Of a DNA stretch of 64,000 bases, positions 35,235 through 45,692 are shown in pieces. The position numbers and the translations under genes are program-made. The notes beneath the pieces are model-generated. The model saw nothing but the letters and a program-made list of their open reading frames with translations, was not told where the DNA came from and made no database searches. Source of the DNA: Acidobacteriota bacterium (GTDB taxonomy: Bacteria > Acidobacteriota > Terriglobia > Bryobacterales > Bryobacteraceae); NCBI GenBank assembly GCA_014584705.1, contig JACTMJ010000014.1, forward strand, positions 248,001 through 312,000. The letters run 5' to 3'. How positions within the stretch are numbered: position 1 is the first letter of the stretch; every line of letters begins with the position of its first letter.

Positions 35235-36713
35235 TTAGGGCAATGTGGTCGGGTGAAGGATGGCCCAGTTATTCACCAGCGTCAGCAGCGCCGTGGGAAA
35301 CACGCCCAGGAATACCGTGCAGGCGCCGCACACACCAAGCACCGTCTTCACCCCAAGATCCAGTGGAGGCATATTCTGGGAGGCTTCGCTGGCATCGTAC
35401 ATGTACATGAGCACAACGATTCGCAGGTAGTAGTAGGCCGCGAGCGCGCTATTTACCAGGCCGAGCGCCGTAAGCCAGTAAAACTGAGAATCGATGGCCG
35501 CCTTGAAAACGTAAAACTTGCCGAAAAAGCCCCCCGTCAGCGGGATGCCGATTAGCGAGAACAAAAAGAAGGCCAGCATCGCCGCCGTGAATGGCTGGTG
35601 GTTGGCCAACCCGGCGAAGTCCTTGATCTCGACCGTGGTTTCCCCTTTTCGCGCAAAGTGGGAGACCACCGCGAACGCCCCGACGTTCATAAAGGCATAG
35701 GCGGCCAGATAGAACATCGCCGCGGCGGTGCCGATCTCCGAATGCGTGGCAACCGCGATCAACACATAGCCTGCGTGGGCGATGCTGCTATAAGCCAGCA
35801 TGCGCTTGATATTCTCCTGCACCAGCGCCGCAAAGTTCCCGATGAACATGGTCACGAGTGCCGTGACCCAGATCAGCGGCTCCCACTGCCGGCTGAAGGG
35901 CATGAACGTGGTAAGGAACACGCGCAACAGAACCGCGAAAGCCGCCGCCTTGGGGGCCGCCGATAGAAACGCCGCAACCGGCGTCGGCGCTCCCTGATAG
36001 ACATCGGGCGTCCAGACGTGGAACGGGGCCGCGCTCACTTTGAAAGCGAAGCCCACGAACATGAGTGCCGCCGCAAGGAAAATCAAGCGGTCCGGCGTGG
36101 TGAGTTCCCCGCTCATCAGAACCTGCCGGATGTCAAACAGGTTGGTGGAACCGGTTGCGCCATAGACCATCGCGATTCCGTAGAGGAAGAACGCGGTCGC
36201 GAACGAACCCAGCATGAAATACTTGAGCGCGGCTTCATTGTTCCGTGTATCCTTGCGGAGATAACCCGCCAGCACATAGGACGAGATGGAGGAGATCTCG
36301 AGGCCGATGAAGATCATCACCAGTTCATTGGCGCTCACCATCAGGCACTGGCCGACGATGGAGAACAGAACAAGAGCATAGAATTCGCCGCTTTCCACCT
36401 TCTCCCGCTCCAAATAGGGTCTGCCCAAAATGATGGTAAGCACACCGACGATGAGCACCAGCAGCCGGAAGAACGTGGCGAACCCGTCGATCAGCAGCAT
36501 ACCGCCGAAAGCGGGGCCGGGATCGGCGAAGGTAAGCAGCGAAAGCGGGATCGCGGCGATCAGCGCCACCATGGAGAAGGTTCCCAGAAACGACTGCCGG
36601 TAGGAAGGCGCCAGCGGCTCCAGCGCCATGATCAGGGTGCCCATGATCACCAGGATCATTTCCGGAAGCACCCGGACCAGTTCGGCGGTTGTCGGAAAGA
36701 AATTAACGGGCAC
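35235..36713 (-). CDS. nuoN: NADH-quinone oxidoreductase subunit N
   Basis: A 492-residue proton-pumping antiporter-like subunit of complex I with about 14 membrane helices. Motifs of the family include FIGLEISSISSYVLAGYLR (with key Glu), KYFMLGSFATAFFLYG, APFHVWTPDVYQGAPTPVAAF and RMLAYSSIAHAGYVL. GTG at 36713 is chosen because GGAGG lies six bases upstream and it overlaps the nuoM end by 11 bp. Last gene of the operon. Confidence 0.95.
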   Translation of the reverse strand: MPVNFFPTTAELVRVLPEMILVIMGTLIMALEPLAPSYRQSFLGTFSMVALIAAIPLSLLTFADPGPAFGGMLLIDGFATFFRLLVLIVGVLTIILGRPYLEREKVESGEFYALVLFSIVGQCLMVSANELVMIFIGLEISSISSYVLAGYLRKDTRNNEAALKYFMLGSFATAFFLYGIAMVYGATGSTNLFDIRQVLMSGELTTPDRLIFLAAALMFVGFAFKVSAAPFHVWTPDVYQGAPTPVAAFLSAAPKAAAFAVLLRVFLTTFMPFSRQWEPLIWVTALVTMFIGNFAALVQENIKRMLAYSSIAHAGYVLIAVATHSEIGTAAAMFYLAAYAFMNVGAFAVVSHFARKGETTVEIKDFAGLANHQPFTAAMLAFFLFSLIGIPLTGGFFGKFYVFKAAIDSQFYWLTALGLVNSALAAYYYLRIVVLMYMYDASEASQNMPPLDLGVKTVLGVCGACTVFLGVFPTALLTLVNNWAILHPTTLP

Positions 36714-38289
36714 CCAACACCTCCGGAGCGGCGTTTGCCGGCCCTGCAATCACTGGAACGATGACGCCCGGCGTCAGGGGCGGCTCGCTCCGCCGCACCT
36801 GCATTTCCGCTTGCGCGCTCACATGCTTCATCACACCGGCGTTCGCCACGGAGATGGCGGGCATAAAGGAATGGCTGTACGTTCCCAGCCAAAGCAGCAC
36901 AAACACCATCGGCAGCATGGCCCCCCACTCCCTCGGCTGCATGTCGTAAATTTCTTTATTGGGGTCTGCATTCCGTTCTCCGTAAAACACCCTGGAGAAG
37001 AGCCAGAGCATGTAGCAGGCCGAGAGCACCAGCGAAGACGCCGCCAGCACGCCCAGGACGAAATTCGCCTGGATGGTCCCCTGCAAAACCAAAAACTCAC
37101 CGACGAAATTCGCCATCAGGGGCAAGCCCACACTGGCCAGCACAAAGAGCATGAATACGGCGGAGAGAGCGGGCGCGGAGTGTACCAGGCCGCCCCAATC
37201 CTTGATTTCAAGCGAGTCCTTCCGGTCCGTGAGGAAGCCAACGAAGATAAAGAGCGCGCCAGTGGAAATTCCGTGGGCCAGCATGAGATAGACCGCGCCA
37301 TCCAGACCTTGCTGGGTGAGCGAGAAAATACCCGCGACGATCACCCCCATGTGGCTCACCGATGAGTAGGCCACCAGCTTCTTGATGTTCGGCTGCGCCA
37401 GCGAAATCAGCGCTCCGTAAATGATGCCGATCACACTGATGGTAAGAATTAACGGGGCAAATTCCCGCGCGGCATTTGGAAAAAGTGGCAGGCAGAAGCG
37501 AATCATGCTGTACGTGCCCACTTTCAGCATCAGCGCGGCTAGATCCACGCTGCCCGCCGTGGGTGCGTCGACGTGCGCATCGGGCAGCCAGGTGTGTACC
37601 GGGAAGAGGGGCGTCTTGACGGCAAACGCGATAAAGAACGCCCAGAACAGGAGGGATTCTTCCAGGCTCGTGAAGCGAAGCGCGCCGCTCGAAATTTGGG
37701 CGAGTAGCACTTCGTAATCGAACGAGCCGGCGCGGCTGTATAGATACAGAATCGCCGCGAGCATCATCGCGGAGCCGGAGAGAGTGTACAGAAAGAATTT
37801 AACTGCCGAATAGATATTTCTGCCGTGACCCCAAATACCGATCATGAAGTAGAGGGGCAGGAGCGCAAGTTCCCAGAAAACGTAGTACTGAAAGAGATCG
37901 ATGGAGACGAAGATGCCAATCAAGCAGAACTCGAGAAGCAGAATGTAGGCGTGAAATTCCTTCAGGCGGAAATCGATTCCCTTCCAGGAAATCATGATGG
38001 CGATGGGCGTTACGAACGTCGTAAGCACCACCAGCCAGAGGCTGAGGCCGTCAATGCCGATCTTGTACTGGATGTTCGGGTCCTTCACCCATTGGAACTG
38101 GCTGACGAACTGATATCCGGCCTGGCTGTGGTCAAAATTTGCAACCAGACCCAGCGACACCAGGAAAACGATGATTGAGACCACGGTAGAGAAGATGCGG
38201 ATGGTCTCCCCCATCTCCCGCGGGATCAAAAGCACCAGCAGAAAAAGCCCGATGGGCAGGAAAAGCACGACATCGAGGAGTGTTGTCAC
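36703..38289 (-). CDS. nuoM: NADH-quinone oxidoreductase subunit M
   Basis: A 528-residue antiporter-like membrane subunit of complex I. It has FWELALLPLYFMIGIWG, FFLYTLSGSAMMLAAILYLY, KTPLFPVHTWLPDAHVDAPTAGSV and LVAYSSVSHMGVIVAGIF, including the functional Glu and Lys positions of the proton channel. GTG at 38289 overlaps the nuoL stop (GTGA-type overlap) and follows GGGGGTG; the long frame upstream lies inside nuoL and is not coding. Confidence 0.96.
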   Translation of the reverse strand: MTTLLDVVLFLPIGLFLLVLLIPREMGETIRIFSTVVSIIVFLVSLGLVANFDHSQAGYQFVSQFQWVKDPNIQYKIGIDGLSLWLVVLTTFVTPIAIMISWKGIDFRLKEFHAYILLLEFCLIGIFVSIDLFQYYVFWELALLPLYFMIGIWGHGRNIYSAVKFFLYTLSGSAMMLAAILYLYSRAGSFDYEVLLAQISSGALRFTSLEESLLFWAFFIAFAVKTPLFPVHTWLPDAHVDAPTAGSVDLAALMLKVGTYSMIRFCLPLFPNAAREFAPLILTISVIGIIYGALISLAQPNIKKLVAYSSVSHMGVIVAGIFSLTQQGLDGAVYLMLAHGISTGALFIFVGFLTDRKDSLEIKDWGGLVHSAPALSAVFMLFVLASVGLPLMANFVGEFLVLQGTIQANFVLGVLAASSLVLSACYMLWLFSRVFYGERNADPNKEIYDMQPREWGAMLPMVFVLLWLGTYSHSFMPAISVANAGVMKHVSAQAEMQVRRSEPPLTPGVIVPVIAGPANAAPEVLGAR

Positions 38290-40130
38290 CGTACACCCCC
38301 CGCGATGCTCACAATCAGCATGATGATGACACTCCCAATTGCTACCCAAGAGGCATAAGTGCGGATCGAACCGGTCTGCCAACTGCGCAGCACGCGGCCC
38401 ACGGCCCGGGCCTGGCTGGCCACTCCGTTCACGGCGCCGTCCACGATCACACGATCCATCGCCCAAAAGACGTCTCGCGACGAGGTGAGAACCGGACGCA
38501 CCACCAGGAAATCGTAGATCTCGTCCACATAGAACTTATTCACAACAAGCCGGTAAATCGCGCCCAGACCATTGGCGATGCTCTGCGGAATCCCCGGATT
38601 CACCACGTAAAAAACAAAGGCAAGCAGGATGCCTCCCAATCCCGTGGCCAGCGCGATGTAAACCAGAGTAGCGTCGTGCCCGCCTTCCGCGAGAGGGAAC
38701 ATTGCCTCCAGAAAATGGGGAACATTCAGAAAGCCTCCCACCGTCGAGAGAATCGCCAGCCCCACCAGCGGAAGGGTCATCGAAGGCGGCGATTCATGAG
38801 GATGCGCGTGGCCGCGATACTCACCGAAGAAGGTGACAAACAGAGCGCGAAACACATAGAAGGCGGTCATCCCGGCCGTCGCCGTCGCCACCCAGTACAT
38901 CCAGGGCGCGTGATGGTGCGCCGCCAGCAGGATCTCGTCTTTGCTGAAGAAACCCGCGAACGGATACACACCGGAGATCGCAACGCCCGCCACCATCAGC
39001 GTGAGGAACGTAACGGGAGTCTTCTTCCGTAAGCCACCCATCTTCCAGATATCCTGTTCCCCGTGTACGGCATGAATGACACTTCCCGCGCCCAGGAAGA
39101 GAAGCGCCTTGAAAAAGGCATGCGTCATCACGTGGAAGATCCCCGCCGAGAATGCGCCTACGCCCAGCGCCAGAAACATATAGCCGAGCTGGGAGACCGT
39201 GGAATAGGCAAACACCTTCTTGATATCGTTCTGCGCAAGGCCGATGATGGCGGAAACCACAGCGGTAGCCAAGCCAACAATGGCAACCACTTCCATCACG
39301 ATGGGAGTGTGCTGGTACATCGTCGCGGTTCGGGCCACCATATAAACACCGGCCGTCACCATGGTGGCGGCATGGATAAGGGCGGAAACGGGAGTCGGCC
39401 CCGCCATGGCGTCCGGCAGCCAAACATAGAGCGGGATTTGCGCGCTCTTGCCGGTAGCACCAACGAAGAGCAGCAGAGTGATCAGGCTCAGCGCGCCAAA
39501 CCCGGCCTCCACGGGCAAGGTGTCCACCTTGGCGGCGATCTGCGCAAAGTCAAAAGTCCCGAACTGGAGAAAAACCAAAAAGATCGCGATGATGAAGGCC
39601 ATGTCGCCAATACGATTGACGATGAACGCCTTATTCCCAGCCGTAACCGCGTAGTCTCGGTCATAATAGAAGCCGATCAGCAGATAGCTGCACAGCCCCA
39701 CGCCTTCCCACCCCACGAAGAGCACAGGGAAATTTCCGCCCAATACGAGCGTGAGCATGAAGAACATGAACAGATTCATGTACGAGAAGAATCGCGCATA
39801 GCTGCCTTCATGCTCCATATAGCCAATGGAATAGGTATGAATCAGCAGCCCGACGCCGCTCACCACAAGAAGCATGACGGCGGAGAGCCGGTCTAGCACG
39901 AAATCCACCCCGATCCGAAGATTGCCCGACTGGATCCACGTATAGGTCTGTTCGACATAGGCGTTGTCCAGCGGCCACAGGGCGCTAATCGCGCGTAGGA
40001 CCAAGGCGAACGAGATCGCCACCGAGCCAACCGCCACGAAATTCACGAAGCGCTTCGGCGCGCGATGCCCGAACACGCCATTGATGACGAATCCGATCAG
40101 CGGGACCAGGGGAATGAGCCAGAGTTGCAT
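38286..40130 (-). CDS. nuoL: NADH-quinone oxidoreductase subunit L
   Basis: The largest antiporter-like subunit of complex I, 614 residues, carrying the lateral helix at the C-terminus. Signatures: LFVGWEGVGLCSYLLIGFYYDR, KAFIVNRIGDMAFIIAIFL, SAQIPLYVWLPDAMAGPTPVSALIHAATMVTAG, AYSTVSQLGYMFLALGVGAF and HAFFKALLFLGAGSVIHAVHGEQD. Length and layout are normal. It starts 5 bp after nuoK. Confidence 0.97.
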   Translation of the reverse strand: MQLWLIPLVPLIGFVINGVFGHRAPKRFVNFVAVGSVAISFALVLRAISALWPLDNAYVEQTYTWIQSGNLRIGVDFVLDRLSAVMLLVVSGVGLLIHTYSIGYMEHEGSYARFFSYMNLFMFFMLTLVLGGNFPVLFVGWEGVGLCSYLLIGFYYDRDYAVTAGNKAFIVNRIGDMAFIIAIFLVFLQFGTFDFAQIAAKVDTLPVEAGFGALSLITLLLFVGATGKSAQIPLYVWLPDAMAGPTPVSALIHAATMVTAGVYMVARTATMYQHTPIVMEVVAIVGLATAVVSAIIGLAQNDIKKVFAYSTVSQLGYMFLALGVGAFSAGIFHVMTHAFFKALLFLGAGSVIHAVHGEQDIWKMGGLRKKTPVTFLTLMVAGVAISGVYPFAGFFSKDEILLAAHHHAPWMYWVATATAGMTAFYVFRALFVTFFGEYRGHAHPHESPPSMTLPLVGLAILSTVGGFLNVPHFLEAMFPLAEGGHDATLVYIALATGLGGILLAFVFYVVNPGIPQSIANGLGAIYRLVVNKFYVDEIYDFLVVRPVLTSSRDVFWAMDRVIVDGAVNGVASQARAVGRVLRSWQTGSIRTYASWVAIGSVIIMLIVSIAGGVR

Positions 40131-40135
40131 AGTGG

Positions 40136-40462
40136 TTAATTCTTCAAGGCGTTGATCTGGTCAATCTCGAGGGTGCGGCGATTTCTGTAGATGGTCAGAA
40201 TGATCGCCAGGCCCACCGCCGCTTCCGCGGCTGCCACCACCATTACGAAAAAGGTAATGATGTGGCCGTCCACCTGTCGCCACATATAAGAGAACGAAAT
40301 AAACGAGAGGTTGACCGCGTTCAACATCAGCTCGATGCACATGAATACCGTGATGATGTTCCGGCGCATCAGGAATCCGGACGCGCCAATTGCGAACAGG
40401 ATCGCGCTCAGGATCAGGTACCACGAGATCGGCACGCCGGAATTCGTGAGAAAGTCCATCAA
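40136..40462 (-). CDS. nuoK: NADH-quinone oxidoreductase subunit K
   Basis: A 108-residue subunit with three membrane helices. It has the conserved [22 protein letters not shown] segment (with the essential Glu) and [20 protein letters not shown] (second Glu). The ATG overlaps the nuoJ stop (ATGA); a second ATG follows immediately. Confidence 0.96.
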   Translation of the reverse strand: MMDFLTNSGVPISWYLILSAILFAIGASGFLMRRNIITVFMCIELMLNAVNLSFISFSYMWRQVDGHIITFFVMVVAAAEAAVGLAIILTIYRNRRTLEIDQINALKN

Positions 40463-40959
40463 TCCATCTCCTTCAACGCCAGCACTACCGCACCAAGAAT
40501 GGCCACCAGGATCAGCACCGAAGTCGCTTCAAAGGGCAGGACATACTTGGTGAACAGCAGCATACCGAGATCGGCCGGGCCGCCGCCCGTGAAGTTGCCG
40601 AATTTCACTTCCTGCGTCGGCGGAACCACCTGAACCAGCACCATCGCCAGCAGGCCAACCATCACCAGCAGCAGGGGCAACCCGAGGAAGCGGGAGAGGT
40701 TGTTCATGCGGCCCGGCGCTTCCTTTCCGGAGTTCAGCAGCATGATCACAATCGTGAACAGCACCATGATCGCGCCCGCGTATACGATGATCTGCGCCGC
40801 GGCGATGAACTCGGCGCCCAGCAGAAGGTAAAGACCCGCGAGGGACACCATGACCCCGATGAGGGAGATCGCGCTCGAGATCGGGTGCGATTGCAGCACC
40901 AGATTGATGGCGCAACCCACCGCGACGAAAGCCAGCAGAAAGAACAGGATTAGGTCCAT
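40459..40959 (-). CDS. nuoJ: NADH-quinone oxidoreductase subunit J
   Basis: A 166-residue membrane subunit of complex I with five helices. Motifs include [51 protein letters not shown], the canonical NuoJ core with its pi-bulge helix. It begins one base after the nuoH stop, where most genomes carry nuoI between them. Confidence 0.95.
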   Translation of the reverse strand: MDLILFFLLAFVAVGCAINLVLQSHPISSAISLIGVMVSLAGLYLLLGAEFIAAAQIIVYAGAIMVLFTIVIMLLNSGKEAPGRMNNLSRFLGLPLLLVMVGLLAMVLVQVVPPTQEVKFGNFTGGGPADLGMLLFTKYVLPFEATSVLILVAILGAVVLALKEMD

Positions 40960-40960
40960 A

Positions 40961-42151
40961 TCAGCTCACCACCGCCACCAGGCCACTGGTAATGATCAGG
41001 TTGATCAGAGCTACGGGGAACAAAACCTTCCAGGCAAAACCCATCAACTGGTCGTACCGGAAGCGGGGTAGTGTGCCGCGTACCCAGATGAACAGGAAGA
41101 TCAGCACACCGGCTTTCAGCACGAACCAGAAAACAGGAATCAGATACGGCCAGAAGGCCGGAATCGAAAACACACCCGCGATGATGAGGAAGACGACCCC
41201 GAACAGCGGAAACGTGATCCTGTCCCGCCAGCGCTGAGCCTGCACACCGTGGAAGAACAACAATGCGGCGCCACCCAGGAATAGAATCAGCGGCACCAGA
41301 TTCGAACCAAACTCCACCGGGAAGAGAGGATTATAGCCACCAAGAAACAGCACGGTTCCGAGGGAGCAAATGGTAACGATCGCCGCGTATTCCGCCATGA
41401 AAAATCCCGCGAACTTCATGCTGCTGTATTCCGTGTGGAAGCCGCCGATCAGTTCGTTCTCCGCTTCCGGCATGTCGAAAGGCAGCCGGTTCGTCTCGGC
41501 GAATGCGGCAATCACAAAGACAACAAAGCTGATCGCCTGCGGCCAGGGCATTTGAAACACGTGCCAGCGGGGAAGAAAGCCAAAATAGAAACCGCTTTGC
41601 GCCTGCGTAATCTCCTGCAGGCTGAGCGAATTCGCCAGCAGCAGCGGCGTCGCGACGGCGATGCCCAGCGCGAGTTCGTAGCTCACCATCTGCGCGGCGC
41701 TGCGCATCGAACCCAACAGCGAATACTTGTTGTTCGACGCCCACCCGCCCAGCACGATTCCATAGACGCCAATTGAGGAAATCGCCAGGATCAGCACAAC
41801 GCCGATCGACAGGTCCGTAAGCTGCATCAGCGTCTTGACGCCAAAGATCTCCACCTCCGGGCCGAAAGGGATAAGCGCAATCGGAATCAGCGCCAGAAAC
41901 ACCGCGAGGAACGGGGCGATGACATAGTAGACCGCGTTCACGTGCGGCGGCAGAACGTCTTCCTTGGTGATCAGCTTAATGACGTCCGCCAGCGGTTGGA
42001 GCAGCCCGTTCGGACCCACCCGGTACGGCCCGGGCCGTTGCTGAATGTGGGCGATTAACTTGCGTTCCAGCAGCTGAAGGTAAGCCAGCGTCGTCAAGAA
42101 GATGAACGCGATAATCGCGGCTTTGATGATCGTCAGTAGAAAAAAGTCCAT
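40961..42151 (-). CDS. nuoH: NADH-quinone oxidoreductase subunit H
   Basis: A 396-residue membrane subunit that forms the quinone channel at the junction with the hydrophilic arm. Family motifs: LERKLIAHIQQRPGPYRVGPNGLLQPLADVIKLI near residue 30, LGSMRSAAQMVSYELALG, NRLPFDMPEAENELIGGFHTEYSSMKFA (carboxylate-rich loop) and IRGTLPRFRYDQLMGFAWK at the C-terminus. It follows nuoG by 46 bp. Confidence 0.96.
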   Translation of the reverse strand: MDFFLLTIIKAAIIAFIFLTTLAYLQLLERKLIAHIQQRPGPYRVGPNGLLQPLADVIKLITKEDVLPPHVNAVYYVIAPFLAVFLALIPIALIPFGPEVEIFGVKTLMQLTDLSIGVVLILAISSIGVYGIVLGGWASNNKYSLLGSMRSAAQMVSYELALGIAVATPLLLANSLSLQEITQAQSGFYFGFLPRWHVFQMPWPQAISFVVFVIAAFAETNRLPFDMPEAENELIGGFHTEYSSMKFAGFFMAEYAAIVTICSLGTVLFLGGYNPLFPVEFGSNLVPLILFLGGAALLFFHGVQAQRWRDRITFPLFGVVFLIIAGVFSIPAFWPYLIPVFWFVLKAGVLIFLFIWVRGTLPRFRYDQLMGFAWKVLFPVALINLIITSGLVAVVS

Positions 42152-42197
42152 CGGTGATCCAGTCCGCCTGTCGGGGCGGCGTCCGCCGCCCTTTCAG

Positions 42198-44324
42198 CTA
42201 CGCGTGCGTCCACTCCCGCACAGTCCGCTCTTCATAGAGCTTCCCGGGCCCTTCCATCAGACTGTTCAGTTTTTTCGAATACTTGCCCAGCGTTCCCGAC
42301 GTGTACAGAGTGTCCCCCACGGAACGGATCAGGGCGGGATCGCTCTGTACCGGAATCCGATGGCCGGGTGGCAGCGTCTGCGCGGCGCCGCCCGTGGTGA
42401 CAACCGGCAAAGAGATATTATAACCGGGCACTGTCCTCATCAACTCCGCGAACACTTTGTCGGTCATCCACGGGCCCATCACGGGTGCAACGCCCATTTC
42501 CTTCGCCAGCAGTCCGATGATTTCCAGGTCCGCCTTTGCGCCCATGGTCTGCGCCGCGCGCTTCACCCGCTGCACTTCTCCGCAGACGTTCGTTACCGTA
42601 CCGGACTTCTCATACAAGGATGCCGATGGAAAAACGACGTCCGCACGCCGGGCCGTATCGGTGAGGAACAGATCCTGCACGATCACGAACGCGCCCTCGG
42701 ACGCCAGTGCACCATCCGCCAGTGGGTCCGCCCCCACGCTCCATAGGACGGAAAGATCCCGGGCCGCCAGCATCTCGGGAATCGTCATCCCGTCGGGCTG
42801 CCCCGCATCCTTCGCCACGCGGTAGCCCGGCAGCAGTTCCGGCATCAGACCCATATCCATCGCGCCCCGCGCGTTGACGGTGTCCACCAGACACACGTAC
42901 TTCACCGGAATTCCCAGGCTGTCGCCGAACGCAACCAGTTCGCGGACCTTCTCGCCCTTCACGGCATCACCGAACACGATCAGCAGTTCCGGCTCCGCTG
43001 CCAGTTTCTCGCGCAGCGTCTCGAGGCCTTCCATCTCCCTGCCCGGCTCCACCCGGACGCGCGCGAAGGAGTGCAAATCTTCCCGCACCGGCCCTTGCGT
43101 GATCGTGTAGGTGTGGGATTCGTGGTGACGCCAGTTGGTGCGAATCTGCCAAGCTACCAGCGGGTGCTGCTGGGCGAGGTCGCTGCCGATCACCAGCACG
43201 GCCTTGGCCGTGTAGAGATCCTCCGTCGTCGCCAGTGCGCCGGAGCGCCCGGCCAGCGCATCGAGCAGCGTCACCACATCGCCCGAGCGCTGGTGATCGA
43301 TACTGTTCGTGCCCAGCACTTCGCGCGCGAACTTCTGCAGATAGAAATTCTCTTCGTTGGTGATCCGGGTGGAACCCACGACGCCGATCTTGCCGCCCGC
43401 CTCTTTTACCTGCTTCAGCTTCCCCGCGGCGAAGCGGAGCGCGTCGGACCACGAGGCCGGCCGCAGTTCTCCGTTTGACCGGATCATTGGTGTCGTCAGC
43501 CGTTCGTCACTCTCATTGAAGTCGAACGCATACCTCCCCTTCACGCAGAGGAACTCGCCATTGATCCCGGAACGGTCGCGGTTATTTCCGCGCAAAATCC
43601 GGTCGTTCCGCACGCCCAGCGTCGTCTTGCAGCCGTTCGAGCAGTGGGTGCAAATCGTTCCCACATGGTTCATCTCCCATGGCCGCGCCTGGTAGCGATA
43701 GGAATCGCTGGTGAGGGCACCCACCGGACAGATGTCGATACACAACCCGCACTCGTCGCAATCGAGGTGATCCGAGCCGTTCGGCACGATCTCCTCGCCC
43801 ACGGCTCTCTCCGAAACCCCCAGTGCATACGCGCCCAGGCCTTCCCCGCATACGCGCACACAACGGAAGCAGAGAATGCATCGCGCCGGATCGTAATAAA
43901 CCACCGGGGACCATTGCCGCTCCTCGTGGTGAAACTTCATTTCGAGGAAGCGGCCTTCGCCGGCGCCATAGCGCATCGTGGCGTCCTGCAACTCGCATTC
44001 GCCGCCCTTGTCGCAAACGGGACAATCGAGCGGGTGGTTGGTGAGTACAAACTCCAGCATGCTCTTGCGCGCTTCCGCCACCTGCGGAGTTTCCGTGCGC
44101 ACCACCATCCCCTCGCTCACCGGCTGCGTGCATGCCGTCATCAGTTTGGGCATACCCTCAATTTCGACCAGGCACATGCGGCACGCCGCCGCCTGCGAAT
44201 AGCCTTCGTAGTAGCAGAAGGAGGGAATATCCGTGCCCATCGAACGCGCAACTTCAATCAGGAGTTTGCCCTGCGGAGCTTCCACCGCCACTCCATTGAT
44301 CGTCAGCTTTACTGGGTCTGCCAT
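42198..44324 (-). CDS. nuoG: NADH-quinone oxidoreductase subunit G
   Basis: A 708-residue iron-sulfur subunit of the NADH-oxidising arm. It has a plant-type [2Fe-2S] ferredoxin domain (CYYEGYSQAAACRMCLVEIEG, then CTQPV), the His/Cys N5-type motif (HPLDCPVCDKGGECELQ), two further [4Fe-4S] motifs (CILCFRCVRVC and CDECGLCIDICP) and a molybdopterin-oxidoreductase-like domain beginning CTHCSNGCKTTLGVRN. The length is shorter than E. coli NuoG (about 900). Its stop/start meets nuoF at a single base. Confidence 0.96.
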   Translation of the reverse strand: MADPVKLTINGVAVEAPQGKLLIEVARSMGTDIPSFCYYEGYSQAAACRMCLVEIEGMPKLMTACTQPVSEGMVVRTETPQVAEARKSMLEFVLTNHPLDCPVCDKGGECELQDATMRYGAGEGRFLEMKFHHEERQWSPVVYYDPARCILCFRCVRVCGEGLGAYALGVSERAVGEEIVPNGSDHLDCDECGLCIDICPVGALTSDSYRYQARPWEMNHVGTICTHCSNGCKTTLGVRNDRILRGNNRDRSGINGEFLCVKGRYAFDFNESDERLTTPMIRSNGELRPASWSDALRFAAGKLKQVKEAGGKIGVVGSTRITNEENFYLQKFAREVLGTNSIDHQRSGDVVTLLDALAGRSGALATTEDLYTAKAVLVIGSDLAQQHPLVAWQIRTNWRHHESHTYTITQGPVREDLHSFARVRVEPGREMEGLETLREKLAAEPELLIVFGDAVKGEKVRELVAFGDSLGIPVKYVCLVDTVNARGAMDMGLMPELLPGYRVAKDAGQPDGMTIPEMLAARDLSVLWSVGADPLADGALASEGAFVIVQDLFLTDTARRADVVFPSASLYEKSGTVTNVCGEVQRVKRAAQTMGAKADLEIIGLLAKEMGVAPVMGPWMTDKVFAELMRTVPGYNISLPVVTTGGAAQTLPPGHRIPVQSDPALIRSVGDTLYTSGTLGKYSKKLNSLMEGPGKLYEERTVREWTHA

Positions 44325-45643
44325 TATGCTCTCACCGGAATCCTCTTGTCGATGTCCGCCAGGTTCGCCATCGGAGACCGGCGCACATAAGCCTCAAACT
44401 CGTCGCGGAACTTTTCGACGATCGAAATGGTCGGCATCGCCGCCGCATCGCCCAGCGGGCAGAAAGTGCGGCCGAGCATGTTTGTTGCCAATTCATGCAC
44501 CAGCGCCGGATCCTCATTCTGCCCCATCCCGTCGTAGACCCGCGTCAGAATCTTCTTCAGCCAGGCTGTCCCCTCCCGGCAAGGGATACACCAGCCGCAA
44601 CTCTCGTGCTGGTAAAACTTCATGATCCGCAGCGCGACTTTCACCATGTCCGTGGTTTCATCCATCACCACCACGCCGCCGCTGCCCAACATGCTTTTCG
44701 CGTTTTTCAGCGAATCGAAATCCATCGGGAGGTCGCATTCGGCCGCGGTCAGCACGGGACATGAGGACCCCCCCGGAATCACCGCTTTCAGCTTTCTGCC
44801 GCCCCGTACGCCGCCGCCCACTTCCTCGATCATCCGCAGCAGATTGAAGCCCATCGGCAGTTCGTAGACGCCGGGCTTATTGATGTGGCCCGAGAGGCAG
44901 AACAGGCGCGTGCCGCCGTTGCGCGGCGTGCCCAAATTCGCCCAGGCTTCCCCTCCCATCCGCAGGATCGAAGGCACCGAACAGTAGGTCTCCACATTGT
45001 TCAGCACCGTGGGGCATCGGTAAAGGCCGGCCACGGCAGGGAATGGAGGACGGATTCGCGGCACGCCGCGCTTGCCCTCCAGCGATTCGAGCAGCGCGGA
45101 TTCTTCTCCGCACTCGTACGCGCCCGCCCCGGAATGCGTATAGCAATCGAAGTCGAAGCCCGTGCCCTGGATGTTCTCGCCCAGCCACCCGGCGGCTCGC
45201 GCCTCCGCAATGGCCTTGTCCAGAATGTCGATCAGGTAGCGGTACTCTCCGCGGAGGTAAATGTAGCCTCTCTTCGCCCCCACCACCAAACCGGCGATCA
45301 TCATGCCTTCGATCAGCTGCATGGGATCGTGTTCGATCAGAAGCCGGTCCTTGCAGGTGCCGGGCTCGCTCTCGTCGGCGTTCACGACGATATATTTTGG
45401 CTTGGGGCTATTGCGCGGAACAAAGCTCCATTTCATCCCAGTGGGGAATCCGGCGCCTCCCCGCCCCCGCAGATTCGACTTTTTCACTTCGTCGATGATC
45501 GCCTCGGGCGTCATCGTTACCGCTTTCCGGAATGCGACAAAGCCCTCATGGGCGACGTAGGTTTCCACCGAGGTCGAGTTCGGCACGCCGAACAGCCGGG
45601 TGAGCACTTTCGTTTCCAGTGGACTTGGTTCGTTGTAGAGCAT
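44324..45643 (-). CDS. nuoF: NADH-quinone oxidoreductase subunit F
   Basis: A 439-residue FMN- and NADH-binding subunit. Motifs: LRGRGGAGFPTGMKWSFVP and NADESEPGTCKDR for FMN/NADH, GAGAYECGEESALLESLEGKRG, and the [4Fe-4S] ligands ESCGWCIPCREG with a further Cys in RTFCPLGDAA. Together with NuoE and NuoG it makes the NADH dehydrogenase module. Start at ATG 45643, 49 bp after nuoE. Confidence 0.97.
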   Translation of the reverse strand: MLYNEPSPLETKVLTRLFGVPNSTSVETYVAHEGFVAFRKAVTMTPEAIIDEVKKSNLRGRGGAGFPTGMKWSFVPRNSPKPKYIVVNADESEPGTCKDRLLIEHDPMQLIEGMMIAGLVVGAKRGYIYLRGEYRYLIDILDKAIAEARAAGWLGENIQGTGFDFDCYTHSGAGAYECGEESALLESLEGKRGVPRIRPPFPAVAGLYRCPTVLNNVETYCSVPSILRMGGEAWANLGTPRNGGTRLFCLSGHINKPGVYELPMGFNLLRMIEEVGGGVRGGRKLKAVIPGGSSCPVLTAAECDLPMDFDSLKNAKSMLGSGGVVVMDETTDMVKVALRIMKFYQHESCGWCIPCREGTAWLKKILTRVYDGMGQNEDPALVHELATNMLGRTFCPLGDAAAMPTISIVEKFRDEFEAYVRRSPMANLADIDKRIPVRA

Positions 45644-45692
45644 TGCTATCGTCTTGCCTCTAGGTTGCAGCGCCGAACGGTTCTCCGCGCCG